A DNA stretch of 64,000 nucleotides, taken from NCBI GenBank assembly GCA_963575745.1, contig CAUYUJ010015506.1:209999-273998 (forward strand), written 5' to 3'. Of this stretch, positions 43,020-53,848 are shown in pieces. Position 1 is the first letter of the stretch; each line of letters opens with the position of its first letter. Origin of the DNA: Prorocentrum cordatum (Eukaryota > Sar > Dinophyceae > Prorocentrales > Prorocentraceae). The notes beneath the pieces were generated by a model. It worked only from the letters and a program-made list of their open reading frames with translations. It made no database searches and had not been told where the DNA came from. Made by a program: the position numbers and the translations under genes.

Positions 43020-43215
43020 CGCCAGGGTAATTTTTAGGGTCCGGCGATAACCCAGGTTATCGGGCTTGCCCCCCCTCCCCCCCACCCCAGGATAACCTAA
43101 CCTTGCCGGTTGTGCAGGTCCAGGGTGGGGGGGCGCGGGCATATGCAGGGCTGCCCACAGCGCGAAGGTTAGGTTATCGGCCGGCCCCCTCCCCCCCCCC
43201 TCTCGGATAACCCGG
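43020..43215. repeat. Nested palindromes built on GATAACC/GGTTATC
   Basis: GATAACCCAGGTTATC is a near-perfect palindrome (about 43045). GGATAACCTAACCTT and AAGGTTAGGTTATC form an inverted pair spanning about 90 bases. GATAACCCGGGTTGTC follows. Together they could form a large hairpin. Confidence 0.7.
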
Positions 43216-44210
43216 GTTGTCGCCGACTAAAAAATCGGTCTCGTACGCGTCCGCATTGGGTGCGCTTTGACTGCCCGGCCGTCTCCTATGTTTTGGTTGT
43301 CTCAAGCTGTGCTTGATGGAGTATCTGGTGCTGTGCACTCCGCCTTCCTGTGGCATTCCGTTCCATTCCACTCCCCGGGCCGCGTCGGCGCACCGCGTGG
43401 AGGAGCCAGCCCCCTGGCCTGCAGGGCGCAGCAGCAAGACATGCTTGTCCGCTGTACTGTGACGCATGTGGGAGGGTGTGCGCGCCGAAATTATCCTGCC
43501 GTCGCGTCGGATGTGCCCCTGATCGTGATTGTCGTTCCTCCTCGTCCTCTTCCATATGTACACATATCGCCTACCTCCTCCCTTCTGCCTCCTCACTTCT
43601 CCAGATGTTCTTGAATATCTCGAGGTCACCTTGCATCTTTCGGCCCTTACCACGTTTGGACGCACGCATCCCTTGGCTTTCGCGCCGTTCCGATGGTCTT
43701 GCATCCTTGGACTCAATCCTTATCGCGGACTTTGCATGTCGCCGTGCTAATTTCTATGTGCCGGCTTCTGGGCGCGGAAATCTGCAGCCCAACTCCGCCT
43801 CTTTGAATTGGCGCGTCCCAGCATGTGTGTTTTGCGTCTGGCCGCAGTATGCCTGCTTTTCCCAGGGCCTCGGCATTGCACCGAGAGGATGTGATGCGTT
43901 GATCTTCGGCTGTCCGCGTCCCCCTTCCTTTTTCTCCCCTCCCTCTCCCCCAAAGGCACAAGTTCTCCCGCATTGTCTCCTGCTTCTCCTCGAGTTGACA
44001 GACGGCGCCGCGGGTAGTCAGCAAGCTGACAGGCCGCAGTCAGTGTGCAGCGGGCTCGGGAGGATTCAGTGTGGCGCTACCTCTTCTGTCTCAAATGGTC
44101 ATCGTTCCCATGTAGCTGGACCTAGTCCGCCTTCGTGACAAAAAACAAGTGGCACGCGTGCTCTGGCTCTTGCACATTCGAGGAGAGAAAGAGGAGGAGG
44201 CGCAGGTGGG
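43216..44210 (+). other. Weak coding signal, possible retroelement zinc-finger remnant
   Basis: In the frame 43350-44138, YCDACGRVCAPKLSCRR (about 43455-43505) resembles a LINE C2H2-type finger start, but no His ligands follow. The rest of the 262-codon frame shows no motif. No firm gene. Confidence 0.25.
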
Positions 44211-44222
44211 GGGATCGAGGAG

Positions 44223-44410
44223 ACAAGGAGGAGGAGGAGGAGGAGGAGGAGGAGGAGGAGGAGGAGGAGGAGGAGGAGGAGGAGGAGGAGGAGGGGGAGG
44301 GGGAGGGGGAGGGGGAGGGGGAAGGGGGAGGAGGAGGAGGAGGAGGAGGAGGAGGAGGAGGAGGAGGAGGAGGAGGAGGAGGAGGAGGAGGAGGAGGAGG
44401 AGGAGGGGCA
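44223..44410. repeat. (GGA)n microsatellite
   Basis: Nearly pure GGA with GGGGGA interruptions near 44290-44330. Poly-Ser, poly-Glu and poly-Gly frames arise from it. Confidence 0.93.
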
Positions 44411-45003
44411 GGTGTGGCCAGGGCGCCCCGGTGCTGAATCAGCGGTTGTCGATTGGGACCTGCTCGAATGAGTTTGTTTGACAGCTGAGGCGCGGTAGAT
44501 TTTCCAGGGTGGGCCAGAGGGGAAGGCCGGGTCCAGGGACAGGGACAGCGGGGCGAGGGGGGCTGGGGCCAGGACAAGGGGGCTAGGCTGGGGTCCAGTG
44601 CAGGACCAGGGTGGCGAGGGGGGCTGGGGCCAGGTCCAGGGGGGGCGACTTTCTGAGGACGCTTGCTTTCGGGAAAGGGGCTTCGAGGGTGGGCGCATGG
44701 AACACCCCAGCTGATCCTCGTCGCTCGCCTGCTGGATCGGCTCGCACGGTTCGTTGGCGCAGGCGCCGTGGCAGCTCCGCGGTCGGGGCTTTCGCCGTTC
44801 CCGCGTAGCCGATGACACAACAGTAGTTCGGGGGGTGCGCACCCCCAACACCAGCGTCGCGCCACCCAGAGGGGGGTCCAAACTCAGGTGCCCACCTTCT
44901 GGAGCGACGCAGCGGCTCGCCAACTGGGGCTGCCTCCTCTCACGCGGCACAGCAGCGCCGCCTCCCCCCTAACAATCACCCTCTCTTCACCCGCCCACCC
45001 CCC
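44411..45003. repeat. Dispersed ~125-bp repeat and flanks
   Basis: 44647-44772 matches 52067-52191, the latter ending at a scaffold gap. 44500-44640 carries GGGGCCAGG-type short repeats. No gene is recognised. Confidence 0.75.
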
Positions 45004-45148
45004 ATGGAGGAGGAAAGGAGGAGGACGAGGCTCACACGCCGTTCAGACGAGAGGACGCAGGTCATCAGTCCAGCAACGGACTGGAAAGTAGCTGGCAGAG
45101 AGTGCACCCGCAGAATGCTGGCGCAACTTCAGAGGCGCGGTCGCAAGA

Positions 45149-46323
45149 TTGGCGCTGGCGGCTCTCGACCCTTCCGGGCTCTCGACCTATTCCATCAGGA
45201 CCAGAGGAGCCCTCCAACCCCTCCCTCCGCCCTCCTTCTTTTCTCCGCGGCCGTTCGGCTTACAACGTGGAACCCCTGCTCCACAGTATCCGTGCTACAA
45301 ACGATGCGCTGCGCGGCATAACACACCTGGTCTGACACTCCGATTCGATTTTCTGGCAGAGTGCGGGGCGGCTCCAGAGTTCCTCACTCAGTGGCGGGAC
45401 GGCATGCAGCTTGACGCACCATGGGTTCAACCCAAGCAGGCGAAGGATGATCTGTCGCATCTGGAACACCAGCCGTGGGCCGAGGAGGACTTCGACCGCC
45501 TTGCCAAATTCGGCAAGGTGCATGTGTACCCGCCTGGCCAACCTAGGCCGGCGGGTTTGAACGTGAACCCGCGCGCGCATCTCTTGAAACCGCGGGAGGG
45601 CGCTGCGGACGATCTTCCCGACGAGCAACGATTTAAGTCACGCGTCATCGTTGATTTGCGCATGGGGCGGGTCAACGAACATAGCCCTGATATCGGGGTT
45701 CGATACGGCACTTTGGAGGACGTGATACAGCGTCTCACGTCCTCGTCGTGGATGTTTGTATTAGATCTCCAAGATTGCTTTTCCAACTGGAAGGTTGCCG
45801 AGGTCGACACCCTTTTCCTCGGCTTTTACCACCCCAGCACGCGGCAGCTCGGGAAGTGCAGCTTCCTCCCGTTCTGTCTCAAAAGTGCCCGCGGCATCAA
45901 TGATGCCTCTGTCAAAAAGCTGTTGCGATTTCTCAAACATCACAGGGGAGTCGACCTCTTGGATTCGTCGGTGACTTGTCCGGCGCAGCCGCGTCGAAAT
46001 CCGAGGCGTGGCTCCAGTTGCACGGTGCAGTTGATTTCCGTCTATCTTGCGGCATACCCGTCAGCGCAGAGCCTTCGGGCGTGAAAGGGCCAGCGGCTCG
46101 CCAGACGTGGATCGGCTGGACCTTCGACGCGGCTAATGCCGTAGTCACAGTCACGCAAGAGAACAGCGACAAACCCGTGCGCATCTGCCAAGAGGTGCTC
46201 GCGGCAGACATGGGCCGTCCCCTGCGTAGTCGCCAAGTCGCCGCGGCCGCGGGGGTCGCCAGCCATCTGACGGAACTGCTGCCGCAAGCTCAGCGCCAAC
46301 TCATCCGATCTGGGCCGACCTGA
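45149..46323 (+). pseudogene. DIRS-type reverse transcriptase, frameshifted
   Basis: The frame from about 45340 reads KSRVIVDLRMGRVNE, then MFVLDLQDCFSNWKV with the first catalytic Asp, LGFYHP, and LPFCLKSARGINDASVK (the motif after the GLP/PFGL box). A frameshift near 45955 leads to GFVGDLSG, where FVDD would be expected, so the second catalytic Asp is Gly. The continuation to TGA 46321-46323 fits the RT connection region. Upstream frames (45004-45335) carry further pieces of the same protein. The copy is inactive. Confidence 0.75.
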
Positions 46324-46345
46324 ATTCTGGTGGGGTGTACGCAGC

Positions 46346-47377
46346 TTGTCCGACAACACGCGGCAGGTTCTGGCGTGGTTGACGCGCACTTTCGCCACAC
46401 CTCCGTGCAGACATCTTGTCTGCGAGGGGGGCGTTTTGTCGTCATTGAGACACAAATCCCACGAGGTTGCGAACTGGCGCGCGTTCGCAGCAGACGGCAA
46501 GGCGCATGTGATCGAAACAGACGCTTCACGCGACCACGGGTGAACCTACCACCTCTGCAACTCGGGAGTGGGAGTGGCCGGCGCGTGGGCTGGCGGTATT
46601 GCAACTCAGGGGCAGGTTTTTGCGGCCGACGCCATCAACTACAAAGAACAGTGGTTGGCGGCCGAATTTTTACGTTGGGAAGGTGCCCGTCTCCGTGGCT
46701 GGAGAATCGTTATCAACATGGACATCGCTTGTGCCATTCATTGCGTGAACTTTAGGTGCGGCCGCCCTCGGCACTTAGAACACTTAACTCGATATTTCGA
46801 AGACGCTGAACGCGCGTCGGGGTGCTGGGCGCTCGCTGCACGCCTCCCGGGCCGCTCCAACGTAGTGGCTGACAGGGGCTCCCAGGGCTCGGGCTTTGCA
46901 GCCGGCTGGGCCGAATATCCTTTCGAAGATGCTTTCCTGCGTAAAGATCTGTATACGGAAATGCAGAGTCGATGCAGCGTCGCTTGCACGGAGGACCTCC
47001 TTGCCGACAGGCGCGGGCTGTCCGCTTTAGCCGCGGGGTGCCGATGTCTGGAGCTGACGGCTTTCGAACGCAGCCTTGAGGGTCGCGTCGTCTGGGCCCG
47101 CCCGCCGCGGGGTCTAGCCCAGGCGTGCCTGGATTTTTTGAAGTCTGTCGGGAAAGCTTGTCCGTCCCTTAAGATTTTATTGCTTCTGCCAGAGGGCGCA
47201 GGATCCCCGTGGTTCCGCGCGGGCGCGCTTTCCTCCCGGCGCCGGGTCCGCTCCCGGGATCCCCGTTCGGACATCTTGCAGTGGCTCTCTTCGAAGGGCC
47301 AGGTGCGGCGCGGGCCCCGCGCGGACCTTCGCTATTTGGTTTTGGCCAGCTGGGAACCAGCCGGGAGAAGCCGATGA
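46346..47377 (+). pseudogene. DIRS-type RNase H and C-terminal domain, one in-frame TGA
   Basis: VIETDAS carries the first RNase H Asp (46520-46522). An in-frame TGA at 46541-46543 stands between DHG and TYHLCNSG, possibly a TGG-to-TGA change. The same frame then gives the RNase H Glu (NYKEQW), Asp (VINMDIACAIH) and final Asp (NVVADRGSQ). After it comes the segment typical of DIRS polyproteins, with WARPPRGLAQACLDFL and SPWFRAGALS. It ends at TGA 47375-47377. Confidence 0.72.
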
Positions 47378-47857
47378 TTGCACAGACTGCGCAGTCACTT
47401 CGCGCGGGTTCTAAAAACACACGCGCCCGCGCGCTCGCCTCCCCCCCTCTCCGGCGCTCTGGCACGCCACTTCCTTGCCTTCCCTCCTCCCCCCATCCCC
47501 GTCCTACCTCGCCCTCGCCTGGGCGTCCGGCCCTGTCTCGTTGGGGCCCATTCGGACGATGGCAGTGGACGGGGGAGTAAGGGGGGGGTTGGATAAGTGA
47601 GGACAGGCTTCGGGAAGTACAGAGATAATCACAGCAGTCCTGTTCATAACGAGAGCTCAAACAATGCAGAAATAACGATCCACCCAGGGAGTCGTCGATG
47701 AAGCGCAACAGAGCCATTCAAAACGAGGGGCCAGACTACGCAGCGACGGCGGCCCATCCAGGAGGATAGCGTCTCTGGGGGGACGCGCGCTCCCCGCGCC
47801 ATTCGGCCCGAGGCCCGAGAGCAACCGCGCGGGCTAGCGCACCTCGGCCCCGCACCT
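47378..47857. other. No recognised gene
   Basis: C-rich sequence between the RNase H and Gag pieces of the second element. It shows no similarity by eye to the A/B repeats of the first element. Confidence 0.45.
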
Positions 47858-49256
47858 TTGACGGGCATGGCTTCCGACGAACAGGGCAAGACACTGATTG
47901 CGGAAGCCGTCGAGGCCGCGACGGAACCCGGAGGCGCCGTCTACAATTCCGTCGTGGAAAGGAATGCAGAGCAGCTCAACGCCGCGACCCTCCCAGGCGG
48001 GGCCGCGTGCGCAGCTGTCGAAGAGCCCGCCAAACCAGGGGGCGTCGCCCACGCGGCGTTCGCCAAACGAGTGCAACAGGGCGGCTGACCAGGAGTGCCC
48101 TTGGCGGGCCGTTTTGCAGAACCTCAAGGTTTCGCAGTGGAAGGCGACGCGGGAAGCGCTCGCGGTCGACCTGTCGAGGCAGCCGGGGAGGCCATCGAGA
48201 AGTTCGGGAACCCCGCAGTTAGCCTGTGGGGGTTGAACGCGGCCCACCGAGAAAACAAGGAGCTTGAGGCTCTAGAGACCCGCGTCGCGATGAAGCACGT
48301 GGTTCGCGCGAAGTGGAAGGACTTGCGCCTCCCGGAGCGGGGCGGGCCCAGCGTTCAGATGCCGCCTTGGGGGGCGAGCCGAAGCCGGCAAGGGCCAGAA
48401 CGTCCGCGCCCTCGGCCGCTGCAACCAGGTGCTCTACCACCTCGCGGAGAAGAGGTGCACGTCGGTCCTCGCCGGCGCCCAGGCCAGCGCTGCCATGGCC
48501 GAGGCCCGGCGGGCGACGGTCATGGAGTGTGGCTACTACGCCATGAAGGCCTTCAAACAACGCACTTATAGACCGGGTGCGGCTTGGGCCTTCGACCACG
48601 AGACCTTCCTGAATGACTTCGGCCTCGACTTGGTGTTCGGGGGCATTGCGCTCCTGAGCGCGGCTGCTGGCCAAAGCCGCGCGAACGACCTGAAGCGGCT
48701 CGGCGCCGACTCGCCGCAGTCTGTTTCGAAAGCGCGGCGCCTGGGCGACCCATCGGGCGCGACCGGGTCCGCGGGCTACTGCCAGAGCGGAGCGGCGGGG
48801 TCCGGCCCCCGCGCGAGTTCCGGGGCGAGGGCTAACCGCTGGTCCAACGTTCCGGCGGCAGGCCCTCAGGCGGCCCCGCCCCAGGCAGCTCCGCGGGCGC
48901 CGCCAGCCCCAGGTCGCAAGGAGTTGGTGCGACAGATGAAGGCCAGCCTTGCTGCTGTCGCGCCGGGAAAGCCCGCGCAGTTTTTCCAGAGGTGGTTCGA
49001 CGAGCGTTTCAACGAGAAAGGCTTGCAACAGGCCGCCCCCCAGGTCAGCCGGGGGGCGTGCAGGAATTGTCTCTGCGGCGGCAGGGGCGTCTTCGAGCGC
49101 ACTTTTAAAGAGCGCCGCGACATTTTCAAGAACATGTGCGTCCTCCCGTGCCCGCGGTGCGTGGCCGCGGGCAGGCTGGCGGGGAGCGCGTGCTATTGGG
49201 CGCAGGATTGCGAGTGTAGCAGAACAGCGCGCCCGCTGCTGCAGGGGGGCCGGTAA
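47858..49256 (+). pseudogene. Gag-like protein of second YR element, frameshifted
   Basis: The best coding path starts near ATG 47870 (MASDEQGKTLIAEAVEAA), meets an in-frame TGA at 48086-48088, and continues through ENKELEALETRVAMKHVV. Near 48370 it shifts to the frame that ends at TAA 49254-49256. That last part (about 290 codons) has helical sequence, a Pro/Ala linker, then a Cys-rich end: CRNCLCGG, CVLPCPRC and CYWAQDCEC, a likely zinc-binding nucleocapsid. Position between RT-RNase H and YR pieces supports Gag. Confidence 0.55.
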
Positions 49257-50221
49257 AGCAGAACGGCGCCGCATACCGCGTGTATTCAAGATATCATAAC
49301 GCACTTGTAGTTTGTGGATGGGCTTCCCGGCCCCCGCGCGCCCCCGCCTCGGCCGTCTGCCATTGAGCGAGTTTCTCAGCATATTGCCGGGGCAGCGACG
49401 TGGCGCAGCCAACGGCGAGCCCGCGACAACAGCCGGGTCGGGAAAACAGAACGCACTACGCGGAAGCATCCATATCGGACGCGCGAAGCATTGGGGGGTA
49501 AGTTTCTTGGCCCCGAAGCACCCCCGCGCCGCCGTCCGCAGTTTGAAATTTTTACAGCAGACCCTGGAAGGCGCCAGGCGCTCCCACCGATGCTCAGCAG
49601 GCACTCCCGCATTCTCTCGCGGGCCGCAGGAAAAATGCCCATCCCTCCCCTATCCCTTGTTCCCGCCCCCGTCCCTCTCGCCTCCTCCCTCGCCCCTCGC
49701 TCGTCTGCTCCATGATGGGCGCGTCATTGTTGCGCCGCTAGAGGAAGCCCCAACTCGGTGGGGGCATCTTTCAGGCGACGGAGACGGGGGGGGCGCCATT
49801 AGTAGGGGGGCGGGCGCAGGAGTTGGGGGGGGGAGGCAACGCAGGACAGCGGGGAGGAGAGGCATTCATGCGCTAAGTGTCTTGCATGGCGACCCACGGC
49901 CGCCGTTGGACATCGTGGCCAGGCCCTGGGAGGACGCCCCAACGCCAGGTAATTCTAGACAACCGCGCCGGTCAATCATGAGTTCTCCGGCCCCAATTAA
50001 TTTTTTTACTGCCGACGCGCTGGCCCATGAGGGTTGTCGCATTTTCCCCGGGATCTGTCTGCCCGTTGCGGTTGCCAAAACGCTTCTCAAACAATTGGAG
50101 TCTGCGCTGGCGCGCCCGCGTCGCGAGAGATGACGACCGCGCCAGCCCGCCCAGATGTCCCCGCGAGCGAACGCTGGGGGCGAGGTCGAGAATCCCGTCG
50201 CGCTAGCAAGCCCTCTGGAGC
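49257..50221. other. No clear gene; possible YR N-terminal remnants
   Basis: A frame at 49312-50133 is open but mostly low-complexity. Its end (about 49978-50130, INFFTADALAHEGCRIF) has normal protein texture. It could be part of the second element, but no motif is visible. Confidence 0.35.
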
Positions 50222-51793
50222 GTGTCGGCTCAGGCCCGTCCGTCGCCATGGACCTGCCGCTCTCCCCTGCTCAGAAATTCCGGCGGATCGGGCCGTGTTT
50301 CCTCTGCAGAAGTGATTTCGTCGCAGACGCTGCCGCCGGGGCCGTCCGCGGCACTTGCGAGGAGAGCGGCATCGTTACCCAGCGCGGTCGCCCGCGCCTC
50401 AGAAGAGCCGCCCGGCGCGGACGCATGGCGCCCAGGAGAGCCGGGCTCGTCGGCTTCGCCCTCTCCTGGCCCACGCGGGGGCGTCCGACAAGCCAGCGAC
50501 GGCGCTGGTGAACGGGCCCAGGCAGGTGTTGTACAACTTGCAACGCAAGCTTCGGGGGGCGCCCGGGTCACGGTGCAACGCGCCGGGGCATTGGGGAGCT
50601 ATCTGGCTAACACTGCCCCCGCCCGGCACTATGGTCGGGCACCGCGCGTCGGGGCCCGACCGGCCGGGCTCCCGGCATCTGGTTGGCCTCGAAGTGGCTC
50701 CGAACATCCCGGCGGTCACGGGCGTGCGCGCCGACCAACGGGCGCTCCAAGCCAGGGCATCATTTACCGCGCGGCGTGGGAAGAGTCCACGCGCGCGCGC
50801 TGTGATGCTGCGCCTCGCCCCGTGGCCAACCGCGCAGAGTCCGCACCCAGTCTGTCGCTGTTGCCTTGCGACTCAGACACGAAGCTGGTGTGTGTTATTC
50901 GCTTCCTTGACGGCAAATTGTCGGGCGCGATCCCCACGGCCCGCGCAGCTGTGCGAGTGTGGCGCGAAGAAAGGGACTTTGTAGACACTTTTGATTCCGC
51001 GTGGACCGACCGGGCCGCGCGGTTTTGGGAGGGCCCCAGAACACGGGCAGACCGCACTCTGTCGCCGGCCAAAGAGCCGCTGTCTATAACGCAGCTCCTG
51101 CACTACGTGCGGGCGCGCCGCGGTGCCAACTCCCCCGCGGGCGTCCGGGGCGCAGCTGCTGCGGCATTTTCCTTCTTCGGCGTGCGACGGCCCGCCGAGA
51201 TGCGACCCCTGGCGGCGGGGGATCTTGCGATCGAGAGCGCGCGCGCCGTAACCTTCATCGGGAAGCAAAAGAATAATCTGCTCGGAGCAGGGAGGCGCTG
51301 CATCATTCCATGCCTTCCGCGTCTAGGAGGCTCTTGTTCCGTTCAACTGTTGCGGGACGGGGTCGCCGCCCGCGCGAAGCTGTGGCCGGATCGCGCCAGC
51401 TGCCCGTTGTTCTCCGTCACGCGCGAGGCAGTGCCATCAGCGATGTCTGCCGACGCAGCGCGCAAGTCCTTGGCATCCGTGTTTTCCGGGCATTCAGCGG
51501 GTGCCCAGTCGCCGCGAAAGGGCGGGGCCCATTGGGAAGCAAATGCCCAGGTCCCAGACGAGATAATTCAAGCTCAAGGCGGGTGGTCGAGCCCCGAGAC
51601 AATGCGTTAAGTCTGCGCCCGTTTCAATGAGCAGGAACGTCTCCGCGTGTTTGCACAGGCAGCTGCGTCCATCAACGCGGACACCACCCAAGCCTTCAAG
51701 CCTCCCGGCCGCGCGCCGGCCCTGTCGTCCGAGCAGGGCCAGTCGGCGCCCAGGCCCATGCCTCGATGGAGACGCCTCGCTTACTCATTGTGA
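50222..51793 (+). pseudogene. Tyrosine recombinase of second YR element, nucleophile lost
   Basis: 462 codons to TAA 51608-51610, then the same frame runs on to TGA 51791-51793. The C-terminal half is a YR catalytic domain: AFSFFGVRRPAEMRPL with the first Arg (about 51165-51210), VTFIGKQKNNLLG, then SPRKGGAHWEAN where HSLRKGGA is usual (first His replaced), and IIQAQGGWSSPETMR. At the place of the Tyr nucleophile (MR-x-x-YxRF in relatives) the sequence gives stop TAA, then Val-Cys-Ala-Arg-Phe, so neither candidate position has Tyr. The N-terminal ~200 residues are low-complexity and perhaps in the wrong frame. Confidence 0.7.
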
Positions 51794-52191
51794 GCGCCAC
51801 TTCCCTCACTTGGGTTTGGCGGGGCTGCGAGCGGCACCTTGCCGGCAGGCCTGCAATTCCCCTGGCGCTCCCTTTGCGGCGTGGTTTGCCGACCCCCGCG
51901 GGAAGGGGGAGGGGTCATTTCTGCTTGTGCCATGTTCTTGTTAATTCCTGCTCCTATATATTCTCCCCTCGACGTTGCTTTTCCCGATGCTGCCTCGTCC
52001 TCGCCTCCCCCCCCCCTCTCGGCGGGGCAAGGGGGGGTTGGCCGGGCAGGGCCGTTGCCCGCGGGTGATTTTCTGAAGGCGCTTGCTGTCGGGAAAGGGG
52101 CTTCGGGGTGGGCGCGCGGAACGCCCCAGCTGATCCTCGTCGCTCGCCTGCTGGGTCCGCTCGCACGGTTCGTTGGCGCAGGCGCCGTGGC
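51794..52191. repeat. Unrecognised sequence ending in the dispersed ~125-bp repeat
   Basis: 52067-52191 matches 44647-44772. It runs into the gap. Confidence 0.7.
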
Positions 52192-52291
52192 NNNNNNNNN
52201 NNNNNNNNNNNNNNNNNNNNNNNNNNNNNNNNNNNNNNNNNNNNNNNNNNNNNNNNNNNNNNNNNNNNNNNNNNNNNNNNNNNNNNNNNNN
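52192..52291. other. Scaffold gap (100 N)
   Basis: Exactly 100 N. Confidence 0.99.
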
Positions 52292-52299
52292 GGGGCGCG

Positions 52300-52640
52300 C
52301 GGGATGGGGGGGGGTGCCATGCCGAAATGAAGAGAGTCGGGGCGTAGGGGGCGCGCTGGCTGGTGGGTTGGGGGGGGATGCGGAGGGGGTGCGCGGGATG
52401 GGGGGGGAGGGTGCCGTGCCGAAATCAAAAAGGTCGGGGCGGAGGGGGCGCGCTGGCTGGTGCGCGCGGGGGGTGCGGAGGGGGCGCGTGGGGTTGGGGG
52501 GGTGCCGTGCCGAAATGCAAAGGGTCGGGGCGTAGGGGGCGCGCTGGCTGGTGGGTGGGGGGATGGGGCGGGGGAGGTGGGGGCGCGCTGGGGGCGCGCT
52601 GGCTGGTGGAATGGGTGGGTGATGGAGGGGGTGCCGAAAA
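52300..52640. repeat. Tandem repeat, ~90-100-bp unit, 3-4 copies
   Basis: GTGCCGTGCCGAAAT(G/C) followed by GGTCGGGGCGTAGGGGGCGC and CTGGCTGGTG recurs at about 52314, 52411 and 52501, with a partial copy near 52630. It lies next to the gap. Confidence 0.88.
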
Positions 52641-52669
52641 TGGTCGGAGTTCTGGACACCCTGCGCAAG

Positions 52670-53110
52670 TAAACGCGCCAAAAAGGCCCCAAGAGGAGCC
52701 GCAAGACGGCCTCCAGAGGCAACACATTAAGTATGAAAAGGGCTGTTTTGGCGCAGGACGTGCGCGAAGGCCCAACAGGTCCCAAGTATCGGCCCCATGG
52801 CGGCACATGGGGCACCCACGAGGATCCCAGGACGGCCCAAGAGGACCCCAAGGCGGCCCAAAAGGACCCCAAGGCGGTCCAAGATGCGCTCAAGACGGTC
52901 TCGGGGGCCTCCAAGAGGGCTCCATGATGAGTCCCACAGGGAACAGCCGAACTCTGCTTGTGACCCTCGCCCTTCGAAGATAGGTCAAAGAGGCGCCCAG
53001 ATACACTCAAGACACCTCCAATAGGCCCCAGGAGGCCTCCAAGAGGCCCGGAAAAACCTTCAAGATGCCCCACAAGAAGGTCCCAAGAGTCTTCCAAAAG
53101 ATCCCCCCAG
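52670..53110. repeat. 10-11-bp array, opposite orientation to those at 34 and 38 kb
   Basis: CCCAAGAGGC, CCCCAAGGCGGCC and CTCCAAGAGG recur about every 10-16 bases, the reverse complement of the CCTCTTGGG units elsewhere. Confidence 0.75.
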
Positions 53111-53848
53111 AAGTTCCCAAAACGTTAGAACGAGCAAACCACCCACCCAACCCCGAGACTGCTACGCCGATGTGCCTGCAAGGCGACGTGTGCCCACGCA
53201 AAGCCTACACGTGCGACGCTGAGAACGACGACGAGCGTGAAAACGAAGCACGACGAACGACGCGTATGTATGACTGCCACGACCGGAGGCTCAACAAACG
53301 ACCTCCAACATGATGGACGCTCACGCAGCTCGCTCCACCACAAAACCTCAGCTCCAGCTCGGCGGCACCGGCCGAGGGCATTTGCAATATCGAGACGCCA
53401 GCTGTTTCCACCCGGCATCTCTCGGACGTGTGCCCTGATTCCCGGCAGGGGCAACCGAGGAGCCTTCGGGGCCATGTTGCGAAAAAGTGCGCGCGCGAAG
53501 CCGGGGAATGCACGAGGAAGGGACGTCCAAGCGAGGGCGAGTCCATGTTTGGACCTCTGGAAGCCTGTTCCGAACCCGTGTTGGGCCGCACCGCCCGGGT
53601 TGGCGCGGTCGTTGCCGTCTGCCGCGCCCTCGGATCGCCCCTCTCGCCCCGCGCCTGCAGCCCGGCCGCCATCGCCGGCCGCGCTCTCGGAGGCCTCTCC
53701 TCGGCCCGCGCCCGCGTCCGCAGCTCGGCCGCCCCTCGTCGTCGCGTCGGGACGCGCCGTCGCCTGTGCACCGGGCATGCCGGGGCCGGATGCCCTGCCG
53801 GCTCTGGGCCCCGGATGGGTGCAGGTGCGCCCTTCCGGCCAGGCTGAA
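53111..53848 (-). other. Possible minus-strand exon, otherwise no gene
   Basis: Minus-strand frame 53125-53778 (217 codons) has a C-terminal half of normal texture with a hydrophobic segment (FVFTLVVVLSVARVGFAW). Its N-terminal half is Ala/Gly/Arg-rich. Plus-strand frames are equally long. Not recognised. Confidence 0.2.
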
